DNA of 53,093 nt, from positions 1 to 53,093 of the forward strand of contig JAICXX010000025.1 in the NCBI GenBank assembly GCA_025934485.1, read 5' to 3'. Under the pieces are notes generated by a model. It was not told the DNA's origin, did not search any database, and worked only from the letters and a program-made list of their open reading frames with translations. The position numbers were made by a program, and so were the translations under genes. Below, piece by piece: positions 7,617-15,403 of this stretch (position 1 is the first letter of the stretch; each line of letters starts with the position of its first letter). This DNA comes from Chitinophagaceae bacterium (lineage in GTDB: Bacteria; Bacteroidota; Bacteroidia; Chitinophagales; Chitinophagaceae).

Positions 7617-8543
7617 ATGAAGAAGAAATCGATCCAGGACATGCGGGCTTTTAACCGCTGGTATACGGATGTCATTGGGTTATTGAACCGGCATCTGCTC
7701 GATAGCAATTACAATCTTTCAGAAGCGCGGCTGCTCTATGAATTGCATAAGGCGGGGACGCTCCAGGCCTCGCAGGTCATGGGCCTCATGCATATCGACA
7801 AAAGCTATCTGAGCCGGATGTTGAAGCGGTTGGAGAAGGAGCGGCTGGTATCGCGCAAGCAGAGCCGGGAAGATGGCAGGGCGGCGATGCTGTCGTTGAC
7901 GGAAAAAGGACAGCGGGAATTTGCCCATTTGAATGTTGCCAGTGATGAGCAGATCTGCTCGCTGGTGAAGCATCTTAATGAAGAGCAGCGGGAGACGTTG
8001 GTGGGGCATATGGGCGAGATAAGGCGAATGATGGGTGGGGTGATGGAGGAGCCGGTAGGGCGTGCCGCCGTTACGATCCGAACGAAGCTCGAGCCAGGTG
8101 ACCTGGGGTATATCGCTTATCTGCATGGGCGGATCTATGACAACGAAAATCAGTATGGCTTGAGTTTCGAGAGCTATGTGCTGGAAGGATTGGGGGAATT
8201 CGGTGCGCGATATGATCCTGCGAAGGACCGGGTATGGGTCTGTGAGCATGGGCGGGAGAAGGTAGGATTCCTGGTAGGAGTAAACCGTGGAGATTCCCTG
8301 CAGCTGCGTTATTTTATCCTGTTGCCGGAATATCGGGGAATGGGTTTGGGGAAGCGGTTGATGGATGCGTTCATGGAATTCGTGCGGGAGCGGGGGTATC
8401 GCAAGGCCTATCTCTGGACGACCAATGAGCAGCATGCTGCGATTTCGCTTTATAGCCGGTATGGGTTCCGGTTGACGGAGGAGAAAGAGTCGATGGCATT
8501 CGATAAACCGTTGGTTGAACGGAAATATGAGTGGAATGGCTAA
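7617..8543 (+). CDS. MarR regulator fused to GNAT acetyltransferase
   Basis: The 308-residue protein has two parts. Residues 1-140 form a MarR winged helix (LQASQVMGLMHIDKSYLSRM as the recognition region, then RKQSREDGRAAMLSLTEKG as the wing). Residues 150-305 form a GNAT acetyltransferase with the acetyl-CoA loop LPEYRGMGLGKRLMD. This fusion is a known bacterial family of unknown substrate. The ATG at 7617 is chosen because the track of homology starts there and because the frame from 7581 would begin inside the operator. The large palindrome in front points to self-repression. It is convergent with the aspartyl protease gene, whose stop lies 3 nt away. Confidence 0.9.
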   Translation: MKKKSIQDMRAFNRWYTDVIGLLNRHLLDSNYNLSEARLLYELHKAGTLQASQVMGLMHIDKSYLSRMLKRLEKERLVSRKQSREDGRAAMLSLTEKGQREFAHLNVASDEQICSLVKHLNEEQRETLVGHMGEIRRMMGGVMEEPVGRAAVTIRTKLEPGDLGYIAYLHGRIYDNENQYGLSFESYVLEGLGEFGARYDPAKDRVWVCEHGREKVGFLVGVNRGDSLQLRYFILLPEYRGMGLGKRLMDAFMEFVRERGYRKAYLWTTNEQHAAISLYSRYGFRLTEEKESMAFDKPLVERKYEWNG

Positions 8544-8546
8544 TGA

Positions 8547-9749
8547 TCACAAGATACTACTGATCTTTACCGCCACCAGTGCGTCTTCGCCATTGCTGCG
8601 GCGGACGCGGACTTTCACTTTCGGGCCCATGGCTTTTAGCATGTTCTGATAGGTTTGGACATCCTGGTTGGCCTTTCCGTCGATTGCCAGGATAATATCC
8701 CCTTCTCTCAGACCAGCCAGGTAGCCGGGGGAGCCAGGCATGACGTCGGTGACCAATATCTGGCCGTCGATGAGGCCGATATTGACGCCGGAATAGCTAT
8801 AGTCGAAGGGCTGCCTATAGTTGTCATTCGGAGTGATATAGATCTCGGAGCGAGCATAATTGACGATCAGGTTGAAACGGCGAAGGAGGTCATTGCCGAT
8901 GAGGCCGCCCAGCTGTGGATAGCTGGTGACATCATAGGAGTCGTCGAAGACGTAGGTGGGTATCTCCCGGAAATGGAAGGGGCCCAGCGAGAATTTTTTA
9001 AGGATGGTGAGCTGCATATCCGCTTTGCCGCCCAGGCCGGCCCCCTGCGTAGGCACCGGTTTTTTGCGGCGGGGACTGAAAACGGCGCTGTCCGAGGTGA
9101 ATTCGGAGGAAAACAGAAGGCAGAGACCGGCGCCGGTATCGAAATAGAACCTGCTGTTGATATTCCGGGCATCGGCGAGTTTTCCCTGCAGCATCGGCAG
9201 GCCGAAGACGCGGGGGTGGAGTAAAAAGCCTCCTTTGGGATATTTCACCGGCCCTTTAGTGTAGATCTCCATCATGGAACTGTCGTAATTTACCCATACG
9301 AGGTAGCGGGAGAAAAAGCTATAGCCGATGATGCCGTCGATCTTGACCCCATAGACCGAGCTAAGGATATCATAATCATTGACCTGCATCAGGAGGCTAT
9401 CGAGCGTGACGCCGCCGATGGCAAGGCTCATGTCCTGAAGGATACGCTGGTGGCAGGTGCCGGCGATGCCGCGGATCATGTTAGGGCTAAGTGCCGGGGT
9501 GAGCTTGAAGTGTTGACAGGTGGTGCTGTCAAGTGAAGCGCCGCCGCACCCGGTATCGAAGATGAAATTGAGTGAATCGGGAAAATTGTTGAGTTTGACC
9601 CTGCCCAGGATAATGCCACCGTTGAGCACCTGAAACCGGAGGGTGGAGAGATAACGTTTTGCCGGCAGGCCATTGTCGAGGTCCTGGGCGTTGGCGGGCA
9701 GGGACGCAACACCTATGAGCAGAGTGAGGATCAGATAGAGCGTACGCAT
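8547..9749 (-). CDS. Exported retropepsin-like aspartyl protease with PDZ domain
   Basis: The 400-residue protein begins with a signal peptide (cleavage near residue 22, ...PANAQ) and has two pepsin-like lobes, each with a catalytic DTG (FIFDTGCGG, Asp65; FYFDTGAG, Asp204). A C-terminal PDZ domain follows (about residues 315-400, with SPGYLAGLREGDIILAIDG). Such proteins are common in Bacteroidota and presumably act in the periplasm; no target is known. Its start is divergent from the membrane regulator gene, with a 184-bp region between them. It appears to be a single gene. Confidence 0.88.
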   Translation of the reverse strand: MRTLYLILTLLIGVASLPANAQDLDNGLPAKRYLSTLRFQVLNGGIILGRVKLNNFPDSLNFIFDTGCGGASLDSTTCQHFKLTPALSPNMIRGIAGTCHQRILQDMSLAIGGVTLDSLLMQVNDYDILSSVYGVKIDGIIGYSFFSRYLVWVNYDSSMMEIYTKGPVKYPKGGFLLHPRVFGLPMLQGKLADARNINSRFYFDTGAGLCLLFSSEFTSDSAVFSPRRKKPVPTQGAGLGGKADMQLTILKKFSLGPFHFREIPTYVFDDSYDVTSYPQLGGLIGNDLLRRFNLIVNYARSEIYITPNDNYRQPFDYSYSGVNIGLIDGQILVTDVMPGSPGYLAGLREGDIILAIDGKANQDVQTYQNMLKAMGPKVKVRVRRSNGEDALVAVKISSIL

Positions 9750-9775
9750 CGTTCGGTGTTTTGGACGGTTGAGGT

Positions 9776-9789
9776 ATTTTATATAAAAT
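9776..9789. promoter_or_regulatory. 14-bp perfect palindrome between divergent genes
   Basis: ATTTTATATAAAAT reads the same on both strands and lies 27 bp upstream of the aspartyl protease start. It may be a binding site or simply an AT-rich promoter region of that gene. Confidence 0.35.
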
Positions 9790-9831
9790 TGGCATACAAT
9801 CGAGGAAAAAGCGAATCAAGGCTGAAACAAG

Positions 9832-9851
9832 TTGGTACAATTTGGTACAAA
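9832..9851. repeat. Tandem direct repeat TTGGTACAAw in divergent promoter region
   Basis: TTGGTACAAT (9832-9841) is followed directly by TTGGTACAAA (9842-9851), a spacing of one helical turn. A related TTGGCATACAAT starts at 9789. The layout fits cooperative binding of a regulator on one DNA face. The next gene on the plus strand itself encodes a DNA-binding protein. Confidence 0.45.
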
Positions 9852-9933
9852 TCCGGGCGAGAGGGCGATCTACGCTAAATTTACACCTTTGCGTTACCGG
9901 TGAAAATCTGCCCGTAGCACATAAATTTTTACT

Positions 9934-11331
9934 ATGCTCACAGATGAAAACCTGATCCGCCAGGTAATAAAACTTTACGAAGAAAAAACGGGCTGGGGAG
10001 ACAGCACCCAATGGAGCAACCAGGACTTTTTGCAGCTTAGCGATCTGATCCGGGAGCAAACGGGAGTAACGATCTCGCATGTGACGTTGAAACGCATCTG
10101 GGGAAAGGTGAAATATGAGAGTCTGCCGAATACGCATACGCTGAATACCCTGGTTTTGTTCCTGGGGTATGAGAACTGGCGGGATTTTAGTGTGAAACGA
10201 TCGGAGTCTGCGGCCGCCATGGGGAGTCCTGGCGGTGCGGAGGGGCCCGGAGGCGCCCAGGGAGCAGATGCGGCCGGAGGGCTGGGTGGAACTCAGGGAG
10301 TGACTGCGGCCGGAGGGCTGGGTGGCGGTGGGCAGGGGTCAACTGCAGCCGGGCCGCCGGAAGACAAGGAGGTGACGGTGAGGCGGCGGGAACGGTGGAT
10401 GCGACGGGTGGTGTTGGCGGCGGTGCCGCTGGCGTTGGTATTCCTGATCCTGCTTTTTCTCCACGGTCAACAACCTTCGCCACAGGCGCAGGACTATGTC
10501 TTCAACAGCAAGAAAACGGTATCGGTGGGACTACCCAACAGCGTCATCTTCAACTACGACGCTTCGCGCTCGCCGGACGATTCCGTGGTGATACAACAGT
10601 CATGGGACACTACCCGGCGGGTGAAGGTGCCCAAAAACGCGCATCAATATACGTCGATCTATTACTATCCGGATTTCTATCACGCCACCCTACAGGTACA
10701 TGGCAAGGTGGTGAAGACCCACAGTCTACTGATCGAATCCGACGGGTGGCTGCCGGTGGTTGCGCAGGACCCGGTGCCGGTGTATTTCACCAAGGCGGAT
10801 GCCATGGTGGACGGAAAGATGCAGCTGACTGTCGACCAGATCAGGCAAAAGAATATCCCGATGCAGCCTAAGCCGCCCACCGTGTTCTTTTTCAACGTCA
10901 AGGATTTCGGGGAGATCTATTCGGACAATTTTACGTTCGAGACCTCGCTGAAGGACGATTATTCCGAAGGGTCGAATGCCTGCCAGGAAACACGGGTCTA
11001 TCTGCTATGCGAGGGGACGGCGATCTGGGTACCGCTTAGTGCCAAGGGGTGTATCTCCAATTCGGATCTTTTTTTCACTTACTACTATACCAGCGGAAAA
11101 AGGGAAGACCTGAGCAACTTTGGCGTCGACTTTTCGAAGTATGTCAAGCTGCGGATCGAATCCGACAGCGGCCGGGCGCGAATCCTGATCAACGACAAGC
11201 TGGCCTATACCGTTCCGCGGCATATCATCCGCTCGAAGATCATCGGTATCGATTTCCAGTTCCAGGGAACCGGCTCGGTGGATTATGTCAAATTGGGCAA
11301 CGGGAAAGTTTCCTATAAAGACGATTTTTAG
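9934..11331 (+). CDS. Predicted membrane-bound one-component regulator (HTH-TM-PKD-lectin)
   Basis: I recognise no named family for the whole 465-residue chain, but its parts can be seen. Residues 1-88 are helical with an HTH-like stretch (TGVTISHVTLKRIWGKVKYE). Residues 90-145 are a Gly/Ala-rich linker with internal repeats. Residues 159-177 are one membrane helix preceded by Arg residues, so the N-terminus is cytoplasmic. Residues about 190-272 resemble a PKD/Ig-like domain, and 300-465 resemble a concanavalin-like lectin fold (KYVKLRIESDSGRARILING-type strands, GIDFQFQGTGSVDYVKLGN). This suggests a ToxR-like sensor that binds a ligand in the periplasm and DNA inside. It has no kinase or receiver partner. 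The function is inference only. Confidence 0.6.
   Translation: MLTDENLIRQVIKLYEEKTGWGDSTQWSNQDFLQLSDLIREQTGVTISHVTLKRIWGKVKYESLPNTHTLNTLVLFLGYENWRDFSVKRSESAAAMGSPGGAEGPGGAQGADAAGGLGGTQGVTAAGGLGGGGQGSTAAGPPEDKEVTVRRRERWMRRVVLAAVPLALVFLILLFLHGQQPSPQAQDYVFNSKKTVSVGLPNSVIFNYDASRSPDDSVVIQQSWDTTRRVKVPKNAHQYTSIYYYPDFYHATLQVHGKVVKTHSLLIESDGWLPVVAQDPVPVYFTKADAMVDGKMQLTVDQIRQKNIPMQPKPPTVFFFNVKDFGEIYSDNFTFETSLKDDYSEGSNACQETRVYLLCEGTAIWVPLSAKGCISNSDLFFTYYYTSGKREDLSNFGVDFSKYVKLRIESDSGRARILINDKLAYTVPRHIIRSKIIGIDFQFQGTGSVDYVKLGNGKVSYKDDF
10269..10325 (+). repeat. In-frame 36-nt-period duplication in the Gly/Ala linker
   Basis: A 21-nt stretch at 10269-10289 recurs exactly at 10305-10325, a period of 36 nt (12 codons). 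It encodes two copies of the AAGGLGG segment of the linker. It looks like a recent in-frame expansion that lengthens the linker without breaking the gene. Confidence 0.7.
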
Positions 11332-11337
11332 CTTAAA

Positions 11338-11353
11338 TTAATCATTTGATTAA
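11338..11353. promoter_or_regulatory. TetR operator copy 1, before the tetR gene
   Basis: TTAATCATTTGATTAA has 7-bp arms and a 2-bp centre. It lies just upstream of the -33 element of the tetR promoter. The reverse complement of the same 16-mer stands in front of the export operon at 12213-12228, which makes it the likely operator of this TetR protein. Confidence 0.75.
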
Positions 11354-11358
11354 AAAAT

Positions 11359-11389
11359 TTGTTTAATCCGAAAACGCTTTCTATTTTTG
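11359..11389 (+). promoter_or_regulatory. Promoter of the tetR gene, leaderless layout
   Basis: TTG at 11359-11361, a 20-nt spacer and a perfect -7 box TATTTTTG at 11382-11389. The box ends 4 nt before ATG 11394, as in the MarR-GNAT gene. Confidence 0.65.
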
Positions 11390-11393
11390 GGGT

Positions 11394-12179
11394 ATGGCAG
11401 GGAAAAAAAAGGTGGTTCGCGGAGAAGCGGTCCAGGCGAAGAGTACGGGGAGACCGGCGGGGGCCGGCGCCGGAAAGAGGGTTAAGGCAGAAGGCAGCCG
11501 GGGACGGGCGGCGGGGAGACCGGCCAAGCAGACTAAAGGTGCGAACGGATCAGCGGAGTCGACGGAAGAACGCATTAAACAAGCCGCGCGGAAGCTTTTT
11601 ACGCAGCACGGTTTTGCGGCTGTCCGCACGCGGGATATCGCCAGCGAGGCGGGTATCAATCTGGCCCTGCTCAACTATTATTTCCGCAGCAAGCAGAAGC
11701 TGTTCGACCTGGTGATGATGGAGAACTTCAGGAAATTTCTTTCGGGGATGACGGTGAATTTCCAGGACCCTTCGCTAACCATAGAAGACCGGCTGAAGAG
11801 GATAGTAGCGGCCTATGTCGACTTTCTCACCGAGTTCCCGGATCTACCGCTTTTTATCCTCAACGAGATCAAGGGCAACCCTTCGAAGATCGCTGAGCAA
11901 ATACGGCAGGAGGTGGGACCGGCGAGAAGCGCCTTCTTCAAAGAATTGCAAGCCGCGAAAAAAGATGGGCGGATCGAGCTGGACCCCGCACATTTTGTCA
12001 TCAACCTGGTGGGATTGACGGTATTCCCGTTCGTGGCGCGGCCGCTGGTGCAACGCGTCACGGGGGTGAGCGATGAGCAATTCCTGGAACTGATGGAAGA
12101 TCGGAAGAAACTGGTACCGATGTGGATCATGATGATGATGACGACGAAAATGCCGGCGGAACCGGATTCGAAAAAATAG
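11394..12179 (+). CDS. TetR-family repressor with basic AT-hook-like N-terminal extension
   Basis: The 261-residue protein has a TetR DNA-binding domain at about residues 58-105 (IKQAARKLFTQHGFAAVRTR, then NLALLNYYFRSKQKLF) and a ligand-binding C-terminal half of the CecR/AcrR kind. The first 55 residues are a Lys/Arg/Gly/Ala-rich tail with two GRP cores (19-21 and 41-43) like AT-hook motifs, which is longer than usual for TetR proteins. It stands directly before a TolC/HlyD/ABC operon, the same order as E. coli cecR-ybhGFSR, and the shared palindromes suggest that it represses both itself and the operon. The start is fixed by the promoter 4 nt upstream. A run of eight A follows at 11403-11410. 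Confidence 0.9.
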   Translation: MAGKKKVVRGEAVQAKSTGRPAGAGAGKRVKAEGSRGRAAGRPAKQTKGANGSAESTEERIKQAARKLFTQHGFAAVRTRDIASEAGINLALLNYYFRSKQKLFDLVMMENFRKFLSGMTVNFQDPSLTIEDRLKRIVAAYVDFLTEFPDLPLFILNEIKGNPSKIAEQIRQEVGPARSAFFKELQAAKKDGRIELDPAHFVINLVGLTVFPFVARPLVQRVTGVSDEQFLELMEDRKKLVPMWIMMMMTTKMPAEPDSKK

Positions 12180-12183
12180 CGGA

Positions 12184-12207
12184 TGGCAAACGCGATTTTT
12201 TTTGCCA
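12184..12207. terminator. Hairpin between tetR and the export operon
   Basis: TGGCAAA (12184-12190) pairs with TTTGCCA (12201-12207), with a T-rich loop. It starts 4 nt after the tetR stop and could attenuate read-through into the operon, but no T-tract follows the stem, so the terminator call is weak. Confidence 0.3.
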
Positions 12208-12212
12208 CCGTG

Positions 12213-12228
12213 TTAATCAAATGATTAA
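12213..12228. promoter_or_regulatory. TetR operator copy 2, before the export operon
   Basis: TTAATCAAATGATTAA is the exact reverse complement of the 16-mer at 11338-11353 and lies 18 bp before the tolC start codon, where a bound repressor would block the operon promoter. Confidence 0.75.
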
Positions 12229-12246
12229 AACAAAATTATAAATCGT

Positions 12247-13527
12247 ATGATCAAAAGATTGGGGACTCTGACATTCGTCTTGCTGCTATGCGGTGCGGCA
12301 AGGGCGCAGGAGAAGAGGCAACTCACCCTGGAGCAATGTTACCAGCTCGCGGAAAGCAATTACCCGTTGACGAAACAGCGTGCTTTGATCGAAAAGACCC
12401 GCGACTATACGATCGCCAATATCGCGAAGGGCGTATATCCGCAGTTCAATGTCAACGGGCAGGCGACGTATCAGAGTGCGGTAACCAGCCTGGCGCTGCC
12501 GCCGGGTTCGGGCATCCCCTTCAATATAACGGTGCCCAAGGACCAGTATAACCTCCACGGCGAAGTGTCGCAGACACTCACGGGTTTCGGGATCAACAAA
12601 CAACAGCGGGAGATCAGCCGCACCGACGCCCAATTGCAGGAGGAGAACCTGAACACGGATCTCTATGCCTTAAAGGACAGGGTCAACCAGCTCTTCTTCG
12701 GAGCCTTACTGATCGACGGACAACTCGAGCAGAACGAGCTGGCAGAACGAGATATCGAAACGGGTATCAACAAGGTGCAGGCGGCGATCCAAAACGGCAC
12801 GGATTTTAAAAGCAGTCTCCAGAAACTCCAGGCGGAATTGCTGAAGACCGCGCAGCACAGCGTCGAGCTCGCCGCTTCCCGGGAAGCGTATACGGATATG
12901 CTGGGGCTTTTCATCAACCAGCAGATAGACAGCACTACTTTGCTCGCCAGACCAGCGGCGCCCGTCGCTGTAGCCGAAGACTCGATCAGCCGGCCGGAAC
13001 TGCGGACCTATGACTTGCAGATCAAGAGCTATACCGATCAACTGCGGCTGACCCGGCTAAACCTCTATCCACAACTAAGCGCTTTCTTCCAGGGTGGGTA
13101 TGGGAAACCCAATCCCGTGAATTTTTTGTCGACCGCATGGAGCGCCTATTATCTCACCGGGCTACGGCTGACGTGGACGATCGGGGGCGCCTATACTTAT
13201 AAAAAAGACCGGCTGATCAGCAAGAACAACCAGGAAATGGTGCTGGCGCAACGCAATACCTTTCTTTTCAACACAACGCAGACGATGCGGCAGGAGAATG
13301 CGGACATCCGCAAATATCGCAAGCTGATCAAAAGCGACGACGAGATCGTAGAGCTACGGGAGTCGGTAAGCCGGAGCTCGGCGGCGCAGCTGGAAAACGG
13401 GGCGCTCTCGGCCAATGATTATCTGCTGGATGTGAATGCGGCGAATCAGGCGCGGCAGGACAGGGTGGTTCACCAGATACAATTGCTTTCGGCTCAATAC
13501 AATTATAAAACAACCGCAGGAAATTAA
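12247..13527 (+). CDS. TolC-family outer-membrane efflux protein
   Basis: The 426-residue protein has a signal peptide (ending ...CGAARAQ, about residue 20) and the two repeated helical-hairpin regions of the outer-membrane efflux family (LTLEQCYQLAESNYPLTKQR near the N-terminus; a second unit from about residue 250). TolC proteins form the outer-membrane exit duct of tripartite pumps. This one is the first gene of the operon, followed 5 nt later by its periplasmic adaptor. E. coli ybhGFSR has no dedicated TolC gene, so the operon here is more self-contained. Confidence 0.92.
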   Translation: MIKRLGTLTFVLLLCGAARAQEKRQLTLEQCYQLAESNYPLTKQRALIEKTRDYTIANIAKGVYPQFNVNGQATYQSAVTSLALPPGSGIPFNITVPKDQYNLHGEVSQTLTGFGINKQQREISRTDAQLQEENLNTDLYALKDRVNQLFFGALLIDGQLEQNELAERDIETGINKVQAAIQNGTDFKSSLQKLQAELLKTAQHSVELAASREAYTDMLGLFINQQIDSTTLLARPAAPVAVAEDSISRPELRTYDLQIKSYTDQLRLTRLNLYPQLSAFFQGGYGKPNPVNFLSTAWSAYYLTGLRLTWTIGGAYTYKKDRLISKNNQEMVLAQRNTFLFNTTQTMRQENADIRKYRKLIKSDDEIVELRESVSRSSAAQLENGALSANDYLLDVNAANQARQDRVVHQIQLLSAQYNYKTTAGN

Positions 13528-13532
13528 TCTAT

Positions 13533-14468
13533 ATGAAATATACAAATCTCCTGGGCGTCGGGCTTATTGTATTGGCGGCGTCCTGTTCACACAACAAGAT
13601 CGCTACGGATGCTTCGGGGGTCTTCGAATCGGATGAGGTGATCGTATCGGCCGAGCAAAGCGGGAAGCTCCTCTCCTTCCCTATCCAGGAAGGCGACACC
13701 CTTACCAAGGGAGCCAATGTGGGCGATATCGACATGTCCAACATGGCCATTCAGAAACAGCAGGTGGAGGCGACGATCTCCGCACTGAGGGAGAAGACGA
13801 CCAATCCGAATCCGCAGACCGAACTGATCGAACGACAGCTGGCCGTACAGGAATCGCAGCTCGCGCAGCAAATGCGGGAAAGGACTCGCACCCAGAATCT
13901 TCTTAAAGCCGACGCCGCCACGCAAAAGCAACTCGATGACATCAATTCCGCGATCGACCAATTGCAGAAACAGATCGCGGTGAGCAAGCAACAGATCGCA
14001 CTGGACAAAAGCAATATCGCCACCCAAAACCGTACCGTCTATAGCGAACAGGTACCGCTGGAAAAATCGGCTGCGCAGATCCAGAACAATATCGACAAAG
14101 GAAAGATCATCAATCCCATCAAAGGGACGGTACTGACAAAATATGCGCTCGAAGGCGAGATGACGACGACGGGAAAAGCACTCTATAAGATCGCCAACCT
14201 CGATACGCTCACCTTACGGGCTTATGTCACCGGTTCGCAACTGACACAGGTGAAACTTGGACAGTCGGTGAAGGTCTATTCCGACGAAGGCGCCGACCAA
14301 TACCGGGAGTATTCAGGACGTGTGTATTGGATCTCGGACAAAAGCGAATTCACGCCCAAGACGATCCAGACCAGGGATGAACGCGCCAATTTAGTATACG
14401 CGGTGAAGATACATGTCAAAAACGACGGTTATTTGAAACTCGGAATGTACGGAGAGGTCAAATTTTAG
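13533..14468 (+). CDS. HlyD/YbhG-like periplasmic adaptor, probable lipoprotein
   Basis: The 311-residue protein begins with a lipoprotein-type signal (LIVLAASC, Cys18 as lipidation site). It has split biotinyl-lipoyl-like halves (SGKLLSFPIQEGDTL and GTVLTKYALEGEMTTTGKAL) around a Gln-rich coiled-coil hairpin (about residues 75-185), followed by a beta-barrel domain. It would link the inner-membrane ABC permeases to the TolC duct. It stands between tolC and the ATPase genes, with 3 nt to the next gene, matching the position of YbhG in the related operon. Confidence 0.9.
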   Translation: MKYTNLLGVGLIVLAASCSHNKIATDASGVFESDEVIVSAEQSGKLLSFPIQEGDTLTKGANVGDIDMSNMAIQKQQVEATISALREKTTNPNPQTELIERQLAVQESQLAQQMRERTRTQNLLKADAATQKQLDDINSAIDQLQKQIAVSKQQIALDKSNIATQNRTVYSEQVPLEKSAAQIQNNIDKGKIINPIKGTVLTKYALEGEMTTTGKALYKIANLDTLTLRAYVTGSQLTQVKLGQSVKVYSDEGADQYREYSGRVYWISDKSEFTPKTIQTRDERANLVYAVKIHVKNDGYLKLGMYGEVKF

Positions 14469-14471
14469 GTT

Positions 14472-15401
14472 ATGATCACCATCGACAAGCTCACGAAAAC
14501 ATATAACAAGGGACAGGTCCTTGCCATAAAAGACGTTTCGCTCGAAGTGAAACGGGGCGAGCTCTTTGGGCTTATCGGCCCCGATGGGGCGGGCAAGACG
14601 ACCATCTTCCGCATCCTGACGACGCTGCTCCTCGCAGATAAAGGCACGGCTACGGTGAACGGTTGTGATGTCGTCAAAGATTATGTGAAGATCCGCAATA
14701 ACGTGGGCTATATGCCCGGCAGGTTCAGCTTGTACCAGGACCTTACCATCGAAGAAAATCTGAATTTCTTCGCCACGGTGTTCGGCACCAGCATCCGGGA
14801 GAACTACGATCTCATCAAAGACATCTATATACAGATAGAACCATTCAAGGACCGCAGGGCAGGGAAACTATCGGGAGGCATGAAACAAAAACTGGCATTG
14901 TGTTGCGCGCTGATCCACAAGCCCGCGGTCCTTTTTCTCGATGAGCCCACCACCGGCGTAGACGTGGTATCCCGTAAAGAATTCTGGGAGATGTTGGCAA
15001 GGCTCAAGGCCGAGGGCATCACCATCATGGTATCCACCCCTTATATGGACGAGGCGAACCGGTGTGACCGGATTGCGCTGATACAGAAGGGGCAGATCCT
15101 CTCGGTGGACACGCCGGCGGGGATCGTCGGGCAATTCCCCGTGGACTTGTATGCGGTTCATTCGGCGAATACGCATAAACTTTTGAGGGAGGTGAGGAAT
15201 TATCCGGGAACGGACAGTTGCTTCGCATTCGGAGATGCATTGCATGTGACGTTCAAGGGCGGCGCCGCGGGAGCCCATGAAGCCGGAGCCGGCCCGGCCG
15301 GGCTAACGAATTATCTGCGGGAACGGGGGCTGGCGGATGTGGGCATGGAAAAAATACCCCCCGGTGTCGAGGACTGCTTTATTCAACTATTAAAAAGCTG
15401 A
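14472..15401 (+). CDS. ABC exporter ATPase, YbhF N-terminal-half-like
   Basis: The 309-residue ATP-binding protein has the Walker A GPDGAGKTT (about residues 37-45; Asp in place of the usual Asn), the signature KLSGGMKQKL, Walker B VLFLDEPTTGVD and a switch motif reading VSTPYMDE, where the usual His is replaced by Pro. It energises export through the two ABC-2 permeases downstream. E. coli YbhF carries two such ATPases in one chain; here they are two genes separated by 2 nt. A C-terminal tail (about residues 230-309) is specific to this half. Confidence 0.92.
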   Translation: MITIDKLTKTYNKGQVLAIKDVSLEVKRGELFGLIGPDGAGKTTIFRILTTLLLADKGTATVNGCDVVKDYVKIRNNVGYMPGRFSLYQDLTIEENLNFFATVFGTSIRENYDLIKDIYIQIEPFKDRRAGKLSGGMKQKLALCCALIHKPAVLFLDEPTTGVDVVSRKEFWEMLARLKAEGITIMVSTPYMDEANRCDRIALIQKGQILSVDTPAGIVGQFPVDLYAVHSANTHKLLREVRNYPGTDSCFAFGDALHVTFKGGAAGAHEAGAGPAGLTNYLRERGLADVGMEKIPPGVEDCFIQLLKS

Positions 15402-15403
15402 CG

